From Chryseobacterium sp. VAUSW3 (lineage in GTDB: Bacteria > Bacteroidota > Bacteroidia > Flavobacteriales > Weeksellaceae), in assembly GCF_002205795.1 (NCBI RefSeq), contig NZ_NIUY01000001.1:620001-684000 (forward strand): a DNA stretch of 64,000 bases, written 5' to 3'. Of this stretch, positions 8,638 through 17,398 are shown in pieces. Made by a program: the position numbers and the translations under genes. The notes beneath the pieces were generated by a model. It ran no database searches and was not told where the DNA came from. It worked only from the letters and a program-made list of their open reading frames with translations. Every line of letters starts with the position of its first letter. Position 1 is the stretch's first letter.

Positions 8638-10185
8638 ATGTATAAAAAACTGTACTTATTGTCCTCATTATTATTTAAATACCTATTTTTGAAAAAAATC
8701 ATCCGCTCCATGTATGATTCCCTAACTTCCATTGTAGAGCGCGACGCCTACAACAGTATATTGTATGTGGTATTAGGTGGGATATTGCTGCTTTCTATAT
8801 TTCATCTCGTCATGTTTTTTCAGAACAGGGATCGCGCCTACCTTTTATACAGCGCTTATACTTTTTTTTCCTTTGTTGCGTATTTGCCTATGGCAGAAAG
8901 CGGTTTCGCAAAATCGATTTCGGAAGTACTGAACCTAGACCAATTTACTAAAGATTTCTTTACCATTATTTTCAATTGTTTTTATTTTTTCTTTTTTACA
9001 GAATTTCTTAACATCAAGAAGATCAGTATAAAATGGTACCGCATCATTGTTCTGCCGGTTTTTGTGATAATTTTCATAGCGTTTCTTAGTCTTTTCCTAC
9101 ATTATTTCCTAGGTTATGATGCGTTTTTCAATTATTTTAAAATGGTTTTCATTTATTTAGTGACCATCCAAACGGTGATTTCTTTTTACATCCTTTCGAA
9201 GGTCGATAACGATTTGAAATATTATATCGTTTTTGGGGGTCTCATTTTATTTGCTTGTTCCGTAATAGGAGACAAAGCGGTGAGGCAGATTCCGGGGATT
9301 GACATTAGCAGAAAAATGGGCGATTTTATATTTTTCCTTGGACTTTTAATCGAAAATATGGCCTTCTCTTTCGCATTGGGACACAAACAAAGGATGAATT
9401 ACCAGGACAAAGTAGCTTTTCAGCAGAATTTCATTGCGCAATTACAAAAAAATGAAATGCTAAAAGATGAAATAAACCGAGATAACGAAAAAAGACTCAT
9501 CATCGAAAATGAAAAAATAAAGTATCTGCAGGAAATTTCAAACTTGAAACTGTCTGTACTTCAAAGCCAGATGAATCCTCATTTTATTTTCAATGCTTTA
9601 AATTCAATAAAATACTATATCCTAGAAAGCGACACGCAAAACGCGGTGGATTACCTGACCAAATTTTCAAAAATCATCAGAACCATTCTTTTAGCATCTA
9701 AAGAAAAGGAGTTTACCCTTTCTCAGGAGCTTCAAACATTACAGCTCTATGTGGATATCGAAAACTTGCGATTTCACAATCACATTCAGTTTTCCATCAA
9801 CATCGCGCCCGAAATCGATGTGGACATTGTAAAATTGCCACCAATGGTTCTGCAACCTTTCATCGAAAATGCTATTATACACGGCGTGGCGACCGTGGAT
9901 GACAAAAAGATTACGATTAATGTGTCGGTAAAAGATCAAGCTGTTGAAATCTCTATTACCGATAACGGAATTGGAAGAAAGGAGGCCGGAAAAAGAAAAT
10001 CGGTCATTAAAAACAAAACCAAATCGCTCGGCACAGAAATAGCAGCAGAAATGCTTAAAAATTATTTTAACAACGAAGGATATAAGCTTCAATATATTGA
10101 TTTGTACGAAAACGATATCCCAACTGGAACCAAAATAATAATTTCCATACCCAAGCCCCGATATTTACGAAATAAATACGCTTAA
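8638..10185 (+). CDS. LytS/YehU-type sensor histidine kinase
   Basis: A 515-residue membrane kinase. The N-terminal half has about seven hydrophobic segments (about residues 35-245), resembling a 7TM sensor module. A coiled coil follows (about 255-305), then the His_kinase motif NPHFIFNALNSIKYYI with the phospho-accepting H315. An HATPase domain at the C-terminus has PFIENAIIHG (N box) and DNGIGR (G1 box). LytS-type kinases normally signal to LytTR response regulators, but none is encoded nearby. The start may instead be the ATG at 8710 (residue 25): the first 24 residues are a basic/hydrophobic stretch not needed by the family. It is transcribed divergently from topA. Confidence 0.88.
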   Translation: MYKKLYLLSSLLFKYLFLKKIIRSMYDSLTSIVERDAYNSILYVVLGGILLLSIFHLVMFFQNRDRAYLLYSAYTFFSFVAYLPMAESGFAKSISEVLNLDQFTKDFFTIIFNCFYFFFFTEFLNIKKISIKWYRIIVLPVFVIIFIAFLSLFLHYFLGYDAFFNYFKMVFIYLVTIQTVISFYILSKVDNDLKYYIVFGGLILFACSVIGDKAVRQIPGIDISRKMGDFIFFLGLLIENMAFSFALGHKQRMNYQDKVAFQQNFIAQLQKNEMLKDEINRDNEKRLIIENEKIKYLQEISNLKLSVLQSQMNPHFIFNALNSIKYYILESDTQNAVDYLTKFSKIIRTILLASKEKEFTLSQELQTLQLYVDIENLRFHNHIQFSINIAPEIDVDIVKLPPMVLQPFIENAIIHGVATVDDKKITINVSVKDQAVEISITDNGIGRKEAGKRKSVIKNKTKSLGTEIAAEMLKNYFNNEGYKLQYIDLYENDIPTGTKIIISIPKPRYLRNKYA

Positions 10186-10254
10186 AATTAACTAAAATTT
10201 GCTATATTCGCAAACTTAATGAAACCAAGATCATTCTTATAGAACTGACTGAAA

Positions 10255-13200
10255 ATGAATAAGTTTACCGAATATAAAAATCTAGACCTCACGGCGATTG
10301 CTAATGAGGTTTCAAAATTTTGGACTACGCACGAAACCTTTAAGAAATCAGTAGAAACCCGCGCCGGAAAACCGGAATATGTGTTCTACGAAGGACCACC
10401 TTCCGCAAACGGAATGCCGGGAATTCACCACGTGATGGCAAGAGCACTGAAAGATATTTTCTGCCGATACCAAACCCAAAACGGAAAACAAGTTTTTCGA
10501 AAAGCTGGTTGGGATACTCACGGTTTACCAATAGAATTGGGCGTTGAGAAAGAATTGGGCATCACCAAAGAAGACATCGGTAAGAAAATTTCGGTGGAAG
10601 ATTATAACCAGGCTTGTAGAAACGCGGTGATGCGCTACACCGATGTTTGGAACGATTTGACTGAAAAAATCGGTTATTGGGTAGATCTCGAAGATCCTTA
10701 TATTACCTACGAACCGAAATACATGGAAACCGTTTGGTGGCTTTTGAAGCAACTTTACGACAAAAAATTACTGTACAAAGGTTACACCATACAGCCATAC
10801 TCACCTGCTGCAGGAACAGGTTTGAGCTCCCACGAACTCAACCAACCGGGAACCTATCGTGATGTAAGCGACACGACCGTTGTAGCGCAGTTTAAAGTTA
10901 AAAAACTATCAGATGCTTTAAACGAAAGGCTGAACGGCGCAAGCAAAACCATTAATTTAGATAATGAAACCTGCGGTGGTGTTAATCATTGGGCTGAATT
11001 TGACAAAGAAAATCAGTTGCCAATCCATATTTTAGCATGGACTACGACGCCATGGACTTTACCTTCCAACACCGCTTTAGCAGTTGGACGGGATATTGAA
11101 TATGTTTTGGTGAAAACCTATAATCAATATACTTTCGAGCCCATTAACATCATTCTTGCAAAAGTTCTTTTGCAGAAGAATTTTGGAAAAAAATACGCAG
11201 TAGGAACCGATGAAGATTTCCAAAATTACACAGCAGAATCCAAAGTTATACCTTATCAAATCGTAGCGGAATTCACCGGTGAAGATGTTGCCGGAACCGA
11301 ATATGAGCAGTTGATTCCATGGTTTTTGCCTGCAGAAAATCCTGAAAATGCTTTTAGAGTGATCATCGGAGATTTTGTAACCACCGAAGACGGAACCGGA
11401 ATTGTACATATCGCGCCAACTTTTGGTGCAGACGATGCCCGTGTTGCAAAAGAAAACGGAATTTCGCCCATGCTTACCAAAGACGAAAACGAGAATCTAG
11501 TTCCTTTGGTGGATTTGCAAGGAAAATTTATTAAAGGTGGAAACACACCGGAATTATTTGCCGGAAAATATATTAAAAACGAATATTACGACGCAGGAAC
11601 CGCCCCGGAAAAATCTTGGGATGTGGAACTTGCGATCCTTTTAAAAACGGAGAACAAGGCCTTTAAGGTTGAAAAATATGTTCACAGCTACCCGCACTGC
11701 TGGAGAACCGATAAACCAGTTTTGTATTATCCTTTGGATTCCTGGTTTGTGAAAATGACGGCCGTGAAAAACCGTTTGGTAGAACTCAACGAAACCATCA
11801 ACTGGAAACCTAAATCTACCGGTGAAGGGCGTTTCGCTAACTGGCTTGAAAATGTAAACGACTGGAATCTTTCGCGGTCAAGATATTGGGGAATCCCATT
11901 GCCAATTTGGCGTAGCGAGGATTTGAAAGAAGAAATCATCATCGGATCGGTGGAAGAACTGATGAACGAAATGCAAAAATCTATCGCCGCAGGTTTCATG
12001 GAAAAGAATCCATTCGAAGGTTTTGAGACCGGTAACATGTCGGAGGAAAATTATGCGAAGATCGATTTGCATAAAAACATTGTGGATGAAATTATCTTGG
12101 TTTCAGATTCCGGAAAACCGATGAAACGCGAATCCGACTTGATCGATGTTTGGTTCGACTCCGGTTCGATGCCTTACGCACAACTGCATTATCCTTTTGA
12201 AAATAAAGAACTTATCGACAACAAAAAAGCATTTCCTGCCGATTTTATTGCGGAAGGAGTTGACCAAACAAGAGGTTGGTTCTACACCCTTCACGCGATT
12301 GGAACTTCTGTTTTCGATTCAGTTGCTTACAAAAATGTGATGTCGAATGGTTTGGTGTTGGACAAAAACGGACAGAAAATGTCTAAACGCCTTGGAAACG
12401 CGGTAGATCCTTTCGAAACGCTAAAAAAATACGGTCCCGATGCAACGCGTTGGTATATGATTTCGAATGCAAATCCTTGGGAAAATTTGAAATTTGATGT
12501 AGAAGGAATTGATGAAGTCCGCAGAAAATTCTTCGGAACCTTGTACAATACGTATTCGTTCTTCGCGCTGTATGCGAATGTGGACGGATTTAATTATTCC
12601 GAAAAAGATATTGAAAACCGTCCGGAAATCGACCGATGGATTCTTTCTGAACTCAATCTTTTGGTAAAAGAAGTTACCGAATTTTACAATGATTACGAAC
12701 CAACGAAAGTTGCAAGAGCGATCAACAATTTCGTAAATGACAACTTAAGTAATTGGTATGTAAGACTTTGTAGAAGACGTTTCTGGAAAGGAGATTATAC
12801 CGAAGACAAAATTTCGGCATACCAAACCTTGTACACTTGTCTGGAAACGATTGCTAAAATTTCGGCACCGATTGCTCCGTTTTTCATGGATCAACTCTTC
12901 CAGGATTTGAACAAAATTACCGGAAAGGATGAAGCTGAATCTGTGCACTTAACTAATTTTCCGGTCGCTGATGAAAATTTGATCGATCAGGATTTGGTGG
13001 AAAAAACGCATCTGGCGCAACAAATTACTTCCATGGTTTTCTCTTTAAGAAAGAAAGAAAATATCAAAGTCCGTCAACCTTTGCAAAAAGTGATGATTCC
13101 TGTTTTGGATTCGAAAACGGAAGCTCAGATTGTCGCAGTTTCGGAACTCATAAAACAAGAAGTAAATGTAAAAGAATTGGTTCTCATCAATTCTGATGAG

Positions 13201-13725
13201 GCTTCGCACTTGATTGTGAAACAGATTAAACCGAATTTCAAAACCTTAGGTTCGCGACTCGGAAAAGATATGAAAACCGTGGGAGCGGAAATTTCTAACT
13301 TAACCTCCGCAGAAATTGCTGATTTGGAAAAAGACGGAAAAATGACCATTCAAGGGTACGAAATTACCATAGATGATGTAGAAATCTTCACCAAAGATAT
13401 TCCGGGATGGACCGTGGCCAACGAAGGAAAAATGACTGTGGCATTAGATTTGACAATAACGGATGACCTAAAAGCGGAAGGAATCGCGAGAGAATTTATC
13501 AATAGAGTTCAGAACATCAGAAAAGATAAAGATTTTGAGCTAACAGACAGAATTTCAATTGAATTAGAAGCGAACTCGCCTTTCGAAAAAGAACTTATTA
13601 ACAATCGTGCATATATTTCGGAAGAAGTATTGTCAGATAAAATAGAAATTGTAAATTCACTTTCAAATTTTGATGAAATTGAAATTGACGACGTGAAATT
13701 TAAATTATTGGTAAACAAAGTTTGA
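10255..13725 (+). CDS. ileS: Isoleucyl-tRNA synthetase, IleRS2-like, with GIHH in place of HIGH
   Basis: Charges tRNA-Ile with isoleucine in the cytosol. At 1156 residues it matches the long, eukaryote-like IleRS2 type: the C-terminus lacks the CxxC zinc knuckles of IleRS1 and carries an extended anticodon-binding region. The class I core is clear. KMSKR is at 708-712, WTTTPWTLPSN of the editing domain lies near 263, and DVWFDSG lies before the second half. The first signature is ANGMPGIHH: residues 56-59 are GIHH where E. coli has HIGH, so the first and third positions are exchanged. This is established in the literature for a subset of IleRS2 enzymes that are nearly insensitive to mupirocin. 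A DksA-like gene follows. Confidence 0.97.
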   Translation: MNKFTEYKNLDLTAIANEVSKFWTTHETFKKSVETRAGKPEYVFYEGPPSANGMPGIHHVMARALKDIFCRYQTQNGKQVFRKAGWDTHGLPIELGVEKELGITKEDIGKKISVEDYNQACRNAVMRYTDVWNDLTEKIGYWVDLEDPYITYEPKYMETVWWLLKQLYDKKLLYKGYTIQPYSPAAGTGLSSHELNQPGTYRDVSDTTVVAQFKVKKLSDALNERLNGASKTINLDNETCGGVNHWAEFDKENQLPIHILAWTTTPWTLPSNTALAVGRDIEYVLVKTYNQYTFEPINIILAKVLLQKNFGKKYAVGTDEDFQNYTAESKVIPYQIVAEFTGEDVAGTEYEQLIPWFLPAENPENAFRVIIGDFVTTEDGTGIVHIAPTFGADDARVAKENGISPMLTKDENENLVPLVDLQGKFIKGGNTPELFAGKYIKNEYYDAGTAPEKSWDVELAILLKTENKAFKVEKYVHSYPHCWRTDKPVLYYPLDSWFVKMTAVKNRLVELNETINWKPKSTGEGRFANWLENVNDWNLSRSRYWGIPLPIWRSEDLKEEIIIGSVEELMNEMQKSIAAGFMEKNPFEGFETGNMSEENYAKIDLHKNIVDEIILVSDSGKPMKRESDLIDVWFDSGSMPYAQLHYPFENKELIDNKKAFPADFIAEGVDQTRGWFYTLHAIGTSVFDSVAYKNVMSNGLVLDKNGQKMSKRLGNAVDPFETLKKYGPDATRWYMISNANPWENLKFDVEGIDEVRRKFFGTLYNTYSFFALYANVDGFNYSEKDIENRPEIDRWILSELNLLVKEVTEFYNDYEPTKVARAINNFVNDNLSNWYVRLCRRRFWKGDYTEDKISAYQTLYTCLETIAKISAPIAPFFMDQLFQDLNKITGKDEAESVHLTNFPVADENLIDQDLVEKTHLAQQITSMVFSLRKKENIKVRQPLQKVMIPVLDSKTEAQIVAVSELIKQEVNVKELVLINSDEASHLIVKQIKPNFKTLGSRLGKDMKTVGAEISNLTSAEIADLEKDGKMTIQGYEITIDDVEIFTKDIPGWTVANEGKMTVALDLTITDDLKAEGIAREFINRVQNIRKDKDFELTDRISIELEANSPFEKELINNRAYISEEVLSDKIEIVNSLSNFDEIEIDDVKFKLLVNKV

Positions 13726-13741
13726 TGTTAACGGAAAATTA

Positions 13742-13764
13742 ATGAAGAATCCGAAATTCTTCAT
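13742..13764 (+). other. Hairpin between ileS and the DksA-like gene
   Basis: ATGAAGAAT (13742-13750) and ATTCTTCAT (13756-13764) form a perfect 9-bp stem with the loop CCGAA. No T run follows on the plus strand, so it is not a standard terminator for ileS. It may mark mRNA processing or a leader structure of the downstream gene. The upstream in-frame ATG at 13742 lies inside this hairpin, one reason not to start the DksA-like protein there. Confidence 0.5.
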
Positions 13765-13801
13765 CCTCCCAAAAAGCACAAACGATTTCAAAAAAGAAAA
13801 C

Positions 13802-14182
13802 ATGGCAGAAGAAAGACAACGTTACAGCGATAGTGATCTGAAAGAGTTTAAAGAACTTATTCAGCAAAAAATAGAAAAAGCAGAAAAGGATTTGATGCTG
13901 ATTAGAGAAAGCTTCATCAACGACCAAAATAATGGAACTGATGATACTTCGCCTACCTTTAAAGCATTTGAAGAAGGTGCAGAAACCCTGAGTAAAGAGC
14001 AAAATGCGATTTTGGCAGGAAGACAGGAGAAATTTGTGCGCGATTTGAAAAATGCATTAATCCGCATCGAAAACAAAACTTACGGAATCTGCAGAGTTAC
14101 GGGTAAATTAATCGGTAAAGACCGTTTGAGAGCCGTTCCGCATGCAACTTTAAGTATTGAGGCAAAAAATATGCAGCGCTAA
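13802..14182 (+). CDS. TraR/DksA family transcription factor, zinc finger degenerate
   Basis: A 126-residue protein with a long N-terminal coiled coil (about residues 10-90) and a C-terminal globular end, as in DksA, which inserts into the RNA polymerase secondary channel and acts with ppGpp. The DDTSPTFKAFEEG region matches the coiled-coil tip. The C-terminal finger motif YGICRVTGKLI ... RLRAVPHATLSIEAK keeps only C97. The other three cysteines are T100, S118 and A121, so zinc binding is unlikely. I chose the ATG at 13802 because a start at 13742 would add a 20-residue tail unlike the family. It sits between ileS and lspA. Confidence 0.88.
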   Translation: MAEERQRYSDSDLKEFKELIQQKIEKAEKDLMLIRESFINDQNNGTDDTSPTFKAFEEGAETLSKEQNAILAGRQEKFVRDLKNALIRIENKTYGICRVTGKLIGKDRLRAVPHATLSIEAKNMQR

Positions 14183-14208
14183 TTTACGCTCTTCAACTGT
14201 TTACCCAT

Positions 14209-14249
14209 TAGGTTTATAATGCACAGCGAAATCTTGCGTTATAAACCTA
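14209..14249 (+). repeat. 11-bp inverted repeat after the DksA-like gene
   Basis: TAGGTTTATAA (14209-14219) and TTATAAACCTA (14239-14249) are perfect inverted copies separated by 19 nt, which themselves contain a GC/GC pair. It lies 26 nt after the stop of the DksA-like gene. It may be a weak terminator, although only scattered T residues follow. Confidence 0.5.
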
Positions 14250-14273
14250 TTTGAATTTAAAATTTGCTGTCTT

Positions 14274-14513
14274 TTGGAAGTCCTGCTGATCATTTTGGCC
14301 GTTGGTGTAATTATTTATTTTTTCAGAAATTCTGTGAAAAAACCTTTCCTTGCGAAGGAAGAAAAATACCAGAGCATCGACGACAGATACAATGAGGAAA
14401 GAAGAAACCGCGAGCTTGAAATCGACAGTCTGTTAAGCAAAATGGGCAAAAACGGCATACAGGATCTTTCGGAAAAAGACCGAAAACGCCTGGAAGAACT
14501 TTCAAAAAAATAA
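14274..14513 (+). CDS. Small membrane-anchored protein, function unknown
   Basis: A 79-residue protein starting at TTG (14274), since no ATG precedes the membrane segment. Residues 3-17 form one transmembrane helix (LLIILAVGVIIYFF). The remainder is strongly charged and helical (ERRNRELEIDSLLSKMGKNG ... KDRKRLEELSKK) and should face the cytosol. The C-terminal part recalls the short basic-acidic helix found in several Bacteroidota membrane proteins, but I cannot name a family. It is followed after 8 nt by the next small gene and then lspA, probably co-transcribed. Confidence 0.7.
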   Translation: MEVLLIILAVGVIIYFFRNSVKKPFLAKEEKYQSIDDRYNEERRNRELEIDSLLSKMGKNGIQDLSEKDRKRLEELSKK

Positions 14514-14521
14514 ATCTAAGA

Positions 14522-14719
14522 ATGGAATCATTAATTGTACATCCAAAAAACCAGATGGAACTCAATGCACTGAAAAGTGTGATGAAAGATATGGGAATCC
14601 GATATGAAAAGTTTCACACCAGAAACGCAAAAACTTCCCCAAAATTTGAAACCAAATCCGCTCCGAAAAAAGACACCAAACCGGGCAATTTCAAAAATAA
14701 ACCAAAGACCGATCTGTAA
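14522..14719 (+). CDS. DUF2683-like small protein
   Basis: A 65-residue cytosolic protein. The N-terminus MESLIVHPKNQMELNALKSV is the typical opening of small Bacteroidota DUF2683 proteins, a beta strand plus helix that resembles the start of antitoxin-like ribbon-helix proteins. The C-terminal 30 residues are lysine-, threonine- and proline-rich and probably disordered. No toxin partner is adjacent, so a toxin-antitoxin role is not supported. Its TAA stop overlaps the lspA ATG by one base (TAATG), implying translational coupling. Confidence 0.75.
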   Translation: MESLIVHPKNQMELNALKSVMKDMGIRYEKFHTRNAKTSPKFETKSAPKKDTKPGNFKNKPKTDL

Positions 14720-15360
14720 TGAAGAAAATAGCATTAATTACCTTCATCATCCTTTTAATCGATCAGGTTTCTAAATTTTACATCAAAACCACCTTTCATC
14801 TTGGCGAGAGTGTTGATGTTTTTCCGGGATTCAAGCTCACTTTTGTAGAAAATCCGGGTATGGCGTACGGCTTTCATTTTGGCGGCCTACTGGGTAAATA
14901 TGCTTTGGTAATCCTCCGCGTTTTCCTCATTGGTGGCATGGTTTATCTTTTCAGAAAATGGTTGAAAGAAGGCATCCACAGCAATTATCTCCTTGTTCCA
15001 ATGGCCATGATTTTTGCCGGTGCGATTGGGAATTTAATTGACGGAATGTTCTACGGAATGATTTTCGACAGCGGCACAGTGTACGACGAAAGCGTGAACC
15101 ACTGGATCGATTACGGCGGAATTTCGAAAGTGGTACCGTTTGGTGAAGGTTACTCGAATTTTATGAAAGGCTGTGTAGTCGATATGCTGCATTTCCCGCT
15201 CGTAGACTGGTGGGTACCGGAAAACTGGCCACTGATTGGCGGCAAGCATATTGAGTTTTTCAAATACATCTTTAATGTTGCAGATTCTGCAATTACCGTT
15301 GGTGGAATTTTACTGCTCATTTTCAGAAAGAAAGCATTTCCAGACGGAATGGATTTTTAA
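14719..15360 (+). CDS. lspA: Lipoprotein signal peptidase (signal peptidase II)
   Basis: An inner-membrane aspartyl protease that removes signal peptides from diacylglyceryl-modified prolipoproteins. It has four predicted membrane helices. Conserved motifs are DQVSKF (15-20), VENPGMAYG (43-51), GNLIDG (104-109), VVDMLHFP with catalytic D155, and FNVADS with catalytic D189. At 213 residues it is longer than the ~165 of E. coli. The excess is a ~35-residue insertion between GNLIDG and VVDM (about residues 114-150), common in Bacteroidota. The gene overlaps the upstream DUF2683-like gene by one base. Confidence 0.97.
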   Translation: MKKIALITFIILLIDQVSKFYIKTTFHLGESVDVFPGFKLTFVENPGMAYGFHFGGLLGKYALVILRVFLIGGMVYLFRKWLKEGIHSNYLLVPMAMIFAGAIGNLIDGMFYGMIFDSGTVYDESVNHWIDYGGISKVVPFGEGYSNFMKGCVVDMLHFPLVDWWVPENWPLIGGKHIEFFKYIFNVADSAITVGGILLLIFRKKAFPDGMDF

Positions 15361-15473
15361 AAGTATTAAAGAAAAACTTCAGCAATTGTCTCAAGTTTTT
15401 TATTTCCCTATTTTTGCAAAACGCTTTTGATAAAGCAGTTTATCACTTATTTTTAACCAGAATTTTACAATAT

Positions 15474-16442
15474 ATGTCACGAATCCTCACCGGAATACAG
15501 GCTACAGGAACACCCCATTTGGGAAACCTTTTGGGCGCAATTATTCCTGCAATCGAATTGTCGAAAAAATCTGAAAACGAATCTTTTCTCTTCATCGCCA
15601 ACATGCATTCTTTAACCCAGATAAAAAATGCTGCTGAACTGAAAAAAAATACCTATGAAATTGCTGCTGCCTGGCTCGCATGCGGTTTGGATACCGAAAA
15701 GACTTTTTTCTACAGACAAAGCGACATTCCGGAAGTATGTGAACTTTCCTGGTACCTTTCGTGCTTTTTCCCATATCAGAGACTTACTTTGGCGCATTCT
15801 TTCAAAGACAAAGCCGATCGTTTGGAAGATGTGAATGCCGGACTTTTTACCTATCCCGTTTTAATGGCTGCAGATATTCTGCTTTATGACGCACAAGTGG
15901 TTCCTGTCGGCAAAGACCAGCTTCAGCATCTTGAAATGGCGCGTGACATGGGCGCAAGATTCAATCATCAAATGGGCGAAGTTTTTGTGTTACCGAATGC
16001 GGAACTTCAGGAAGACACCAAATATGTTCCCGGAACCGACGGACAGAAGATGAGCAAATCCCGAGGAAACATCATCAATATTTTTCTTCCGGAAAAAGAA
16101 CTGAAGAAACAGGTTATGGGAATTGAAACCGATTCTAAAACTCTGGAAGAACCAAAAGATCCTGAGACAGACAAGGTTTTTGCGATATATAAACTTATTG
16201 CAACAGCCGATGAAACTGCAGCTCTGGAGCAAAAATATCTTGCAGGTAATTTCGGTTACGGACATGCTAAAACAGAGCTTCTGAATCTTATTCTGACCAA
16301 ATTTGCAAAAGAAAGAGAACTTTTCTCTTATTACATGAACAATTTGCAGGAACTCGACGAGAAACTTCAACAAGGCGCCGATAAAACCCGAAAAGTAGCT
16401 TCAGAAACGCTGAAAAGAGTGCGTGAAAGTTTAGGAATGTAA
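15474..16442 (+). CDS. trpS: Tryptophanyl-tRNA synthetase
   Basis: A class Ic aminoacyl-tRNA synthetase of 322 residues that charges tRNA-Trp. The HIGH-like motif is TPHLGN (13-18) and the KMSKS loop is GQKMSKSRGN. The adenylate-binding region includes the D-x-Q pattern in VGKDQLQHLEMARD. I chose the ATG at 15474 because it puts the Rossmann strand RILTGIQATG right at the N-terminus, as in other TrpRS. An upstream in-frame start at 15414 would add 20 unrelated residues. It ends at a shared terminator facing the yjjG-like gene. Confidence 0.96.
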   Translation: MSRILTGIQATGTPHLGNLLGAIIPAIELSKKSENESFLFIANMHSLTQIKNAAELKKNTYEIAAAWLACGLDTEKTFFYRQSDIPEVCELSWYLSCFFPYQRLTLAHSFKDKADRLEDVNAGLFTYPVLMAADILLYDAQVVPVGKDQLQHLEMARDMGARFNHQMGEVFVLPNAELQEDTKYVPGTDGQKMSKSRGNIINIFLPEKELKKQVMGIETDSKTLEEPKDPETDKVFAIYKLIATADETAALEQKYLAGNFGYGHAKTELLNLILTKFAKERELFSYYMNNLQELDEKLQQGADKTRKVASETLKRVRESLGM

Positions 16443-16464
16443 AGAAACTTCGCAATAAAAATAT

Positions 16465-16495
16465 AAAAACCTTTCAGTGATGAAAGGTTTTTTTG
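16465..16495. terminator. Bidirectional terminator between trpS and the yjjG-like gene
   Basis: An 11-bp stem (16466-16476 with 16481-16491) closes a GTGA tetraloop. T runs extend on both strands. It serves two convergent genes. Confidence 0.9.
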
Positions 16496-17191
16496 TTAGA
16501 GCAAAGTCTTTATTTCCGACAGTTTTTTAATAACAGCAACGTCCGGCGCTTGATAATTATCGTTGAATACATCGAAGAAAATTACTTTTAGTCCGAAAGA
16601 TTTACCGCCTTCAACATCGGCAATCCAGTCGTCGCCAATCATCATTGATTCTTCTTTTTCTGCACCGGCTTTGTTCAATGCACATTCGTAAATTTCTGGG
16701 TGTGGCTTTCTGATATTGATTTCGTCTGCACTGGTAATGGTTTTAAAATAATTCTTAATTCCGGAAAGTTCGCATTTGCGGTACGTTACCTCCATGAAAC
16801 CATTGGAAAGTATGTGGAGTTTGTAATTTTTACCGGAAAGATATTCCAACAAATCGAATGCACCTTCCACCAGGTCGTTATAATTTAGAATTTCATCAAG
16901 AAAATTGTCTTCAAAAAGTTGAGCGAGCTCGAGATCATCAATTCCGAAAAACAGGAATGAATCATAAAATCGATGTTTTCTAAGGTAATCTTTATCAATT
17001 TCACCGTCTCGAATTTGCTCCCACAGTCGTTCATTAATGGTGAAATACTCTCGGTGGAAATCTTCAAAATTTAGGTTGTATTTTTCGCTTACTTTTTCTC
17101 TAATGAAAATATCTTTCAGGGTAAGATAAGCGTTGCGGCGGTGATCCCAAAGCGTATTATCGAGATCAAAAAAAATGTGCTGAATTTTCAT
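16496..17191 (-). CDS. yjjG: YjjG-family HAD nucleotidase
   Basis: A haloacid dehalogenase phosphatase of about 231 residues. Motif I is FFDLDNTLWD with the nucleophile and acid aspartates, motif II is ILSNG, the motif III lysine is in RKPHPEIYE, and motif IV is MIGDDWIAD. YjjG-like enzymes hydrolyse noncanonical pyrimidine nucleotides (house-cleaning 5'-nucleotidases). FFDLDNTLWDH and the C1-type helical cap match that group, but related HAD enzymes act on other phosphates, so the substrate is inferred. The ATG at 17191 is preferred; an upstream ATG would add only MCC. Confidence 0.85.
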   Translation of the reverse strand: MKIQHIFFDLDNTLWDHRRNAYLTLKDIFIREKVSEKYNLNFEDFHREYFTINERLWEQIRDGEIDKDYLRKHRFYDSFLFFGIDDLELAQLFEDNFLDEILNYNDLVEGAFDLLEYLSGKNYKLHILSNGFMEVTYRKCELSGIKNYFKTITSADEINIRKPHPEIYECALNKAGAEKEESMMIGDDWIADVEGGKSFGLKVIFFDVFNDNYQAPDVAVIKKLSEIKTLL

Positions 17192-17215
17192 ACAGCACAA
17201 ATTTAAGGATTAAGA

Positions 17216-17350
17216 TTAGTTCTTGGAAACAATTTGGTTTTTAGTTTTGGATTTCAAAACTGCGATGCTTTTCGAATAACTTAAGAGAAAATCAATTGTT
17301 TGTTTCTTTGGTTTCAAAAGTTTTTCGTTTAAAGTGTCAATTTTTTTCAT
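17216..17350 (-). CDS. 44-residue basic ORF downstream of the sigma factor
   Basis: A short ATG-to-TAA frame encoding 44 residues (start MKKIDTLNEKLLKPKKQTID, end NQIVSKN). It fills almost exactly the gap between the sigma-factor stop and the yjjG-like start. It is lysine-rich (11 of 44), predicted helical, without signal peptide or cysteine. It lies 48 nt after the sigma gene on the same strand, so it may be co-transcribed. I do not recognise a family. Its support is its placement and its regular amino-acid composition. Confidence 0.5.
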   Translation of the reverse strand: MKKIDTLNEKLLKPKKQTIDFLLSYSKSIAVLKSKTKNQIVSKN

Positions 17351-17398
17351 AGGCGAAAAAGTTGTTTCCCTAAAAACGAAAGTTTTTTTAAAATATTA

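Noticed and set aside
14522-14719. Toxin-antitoxin pair
   Set aside because: The DUF2683-like protein has an antitoxin-like start, but no toxin-like gene is next to it.
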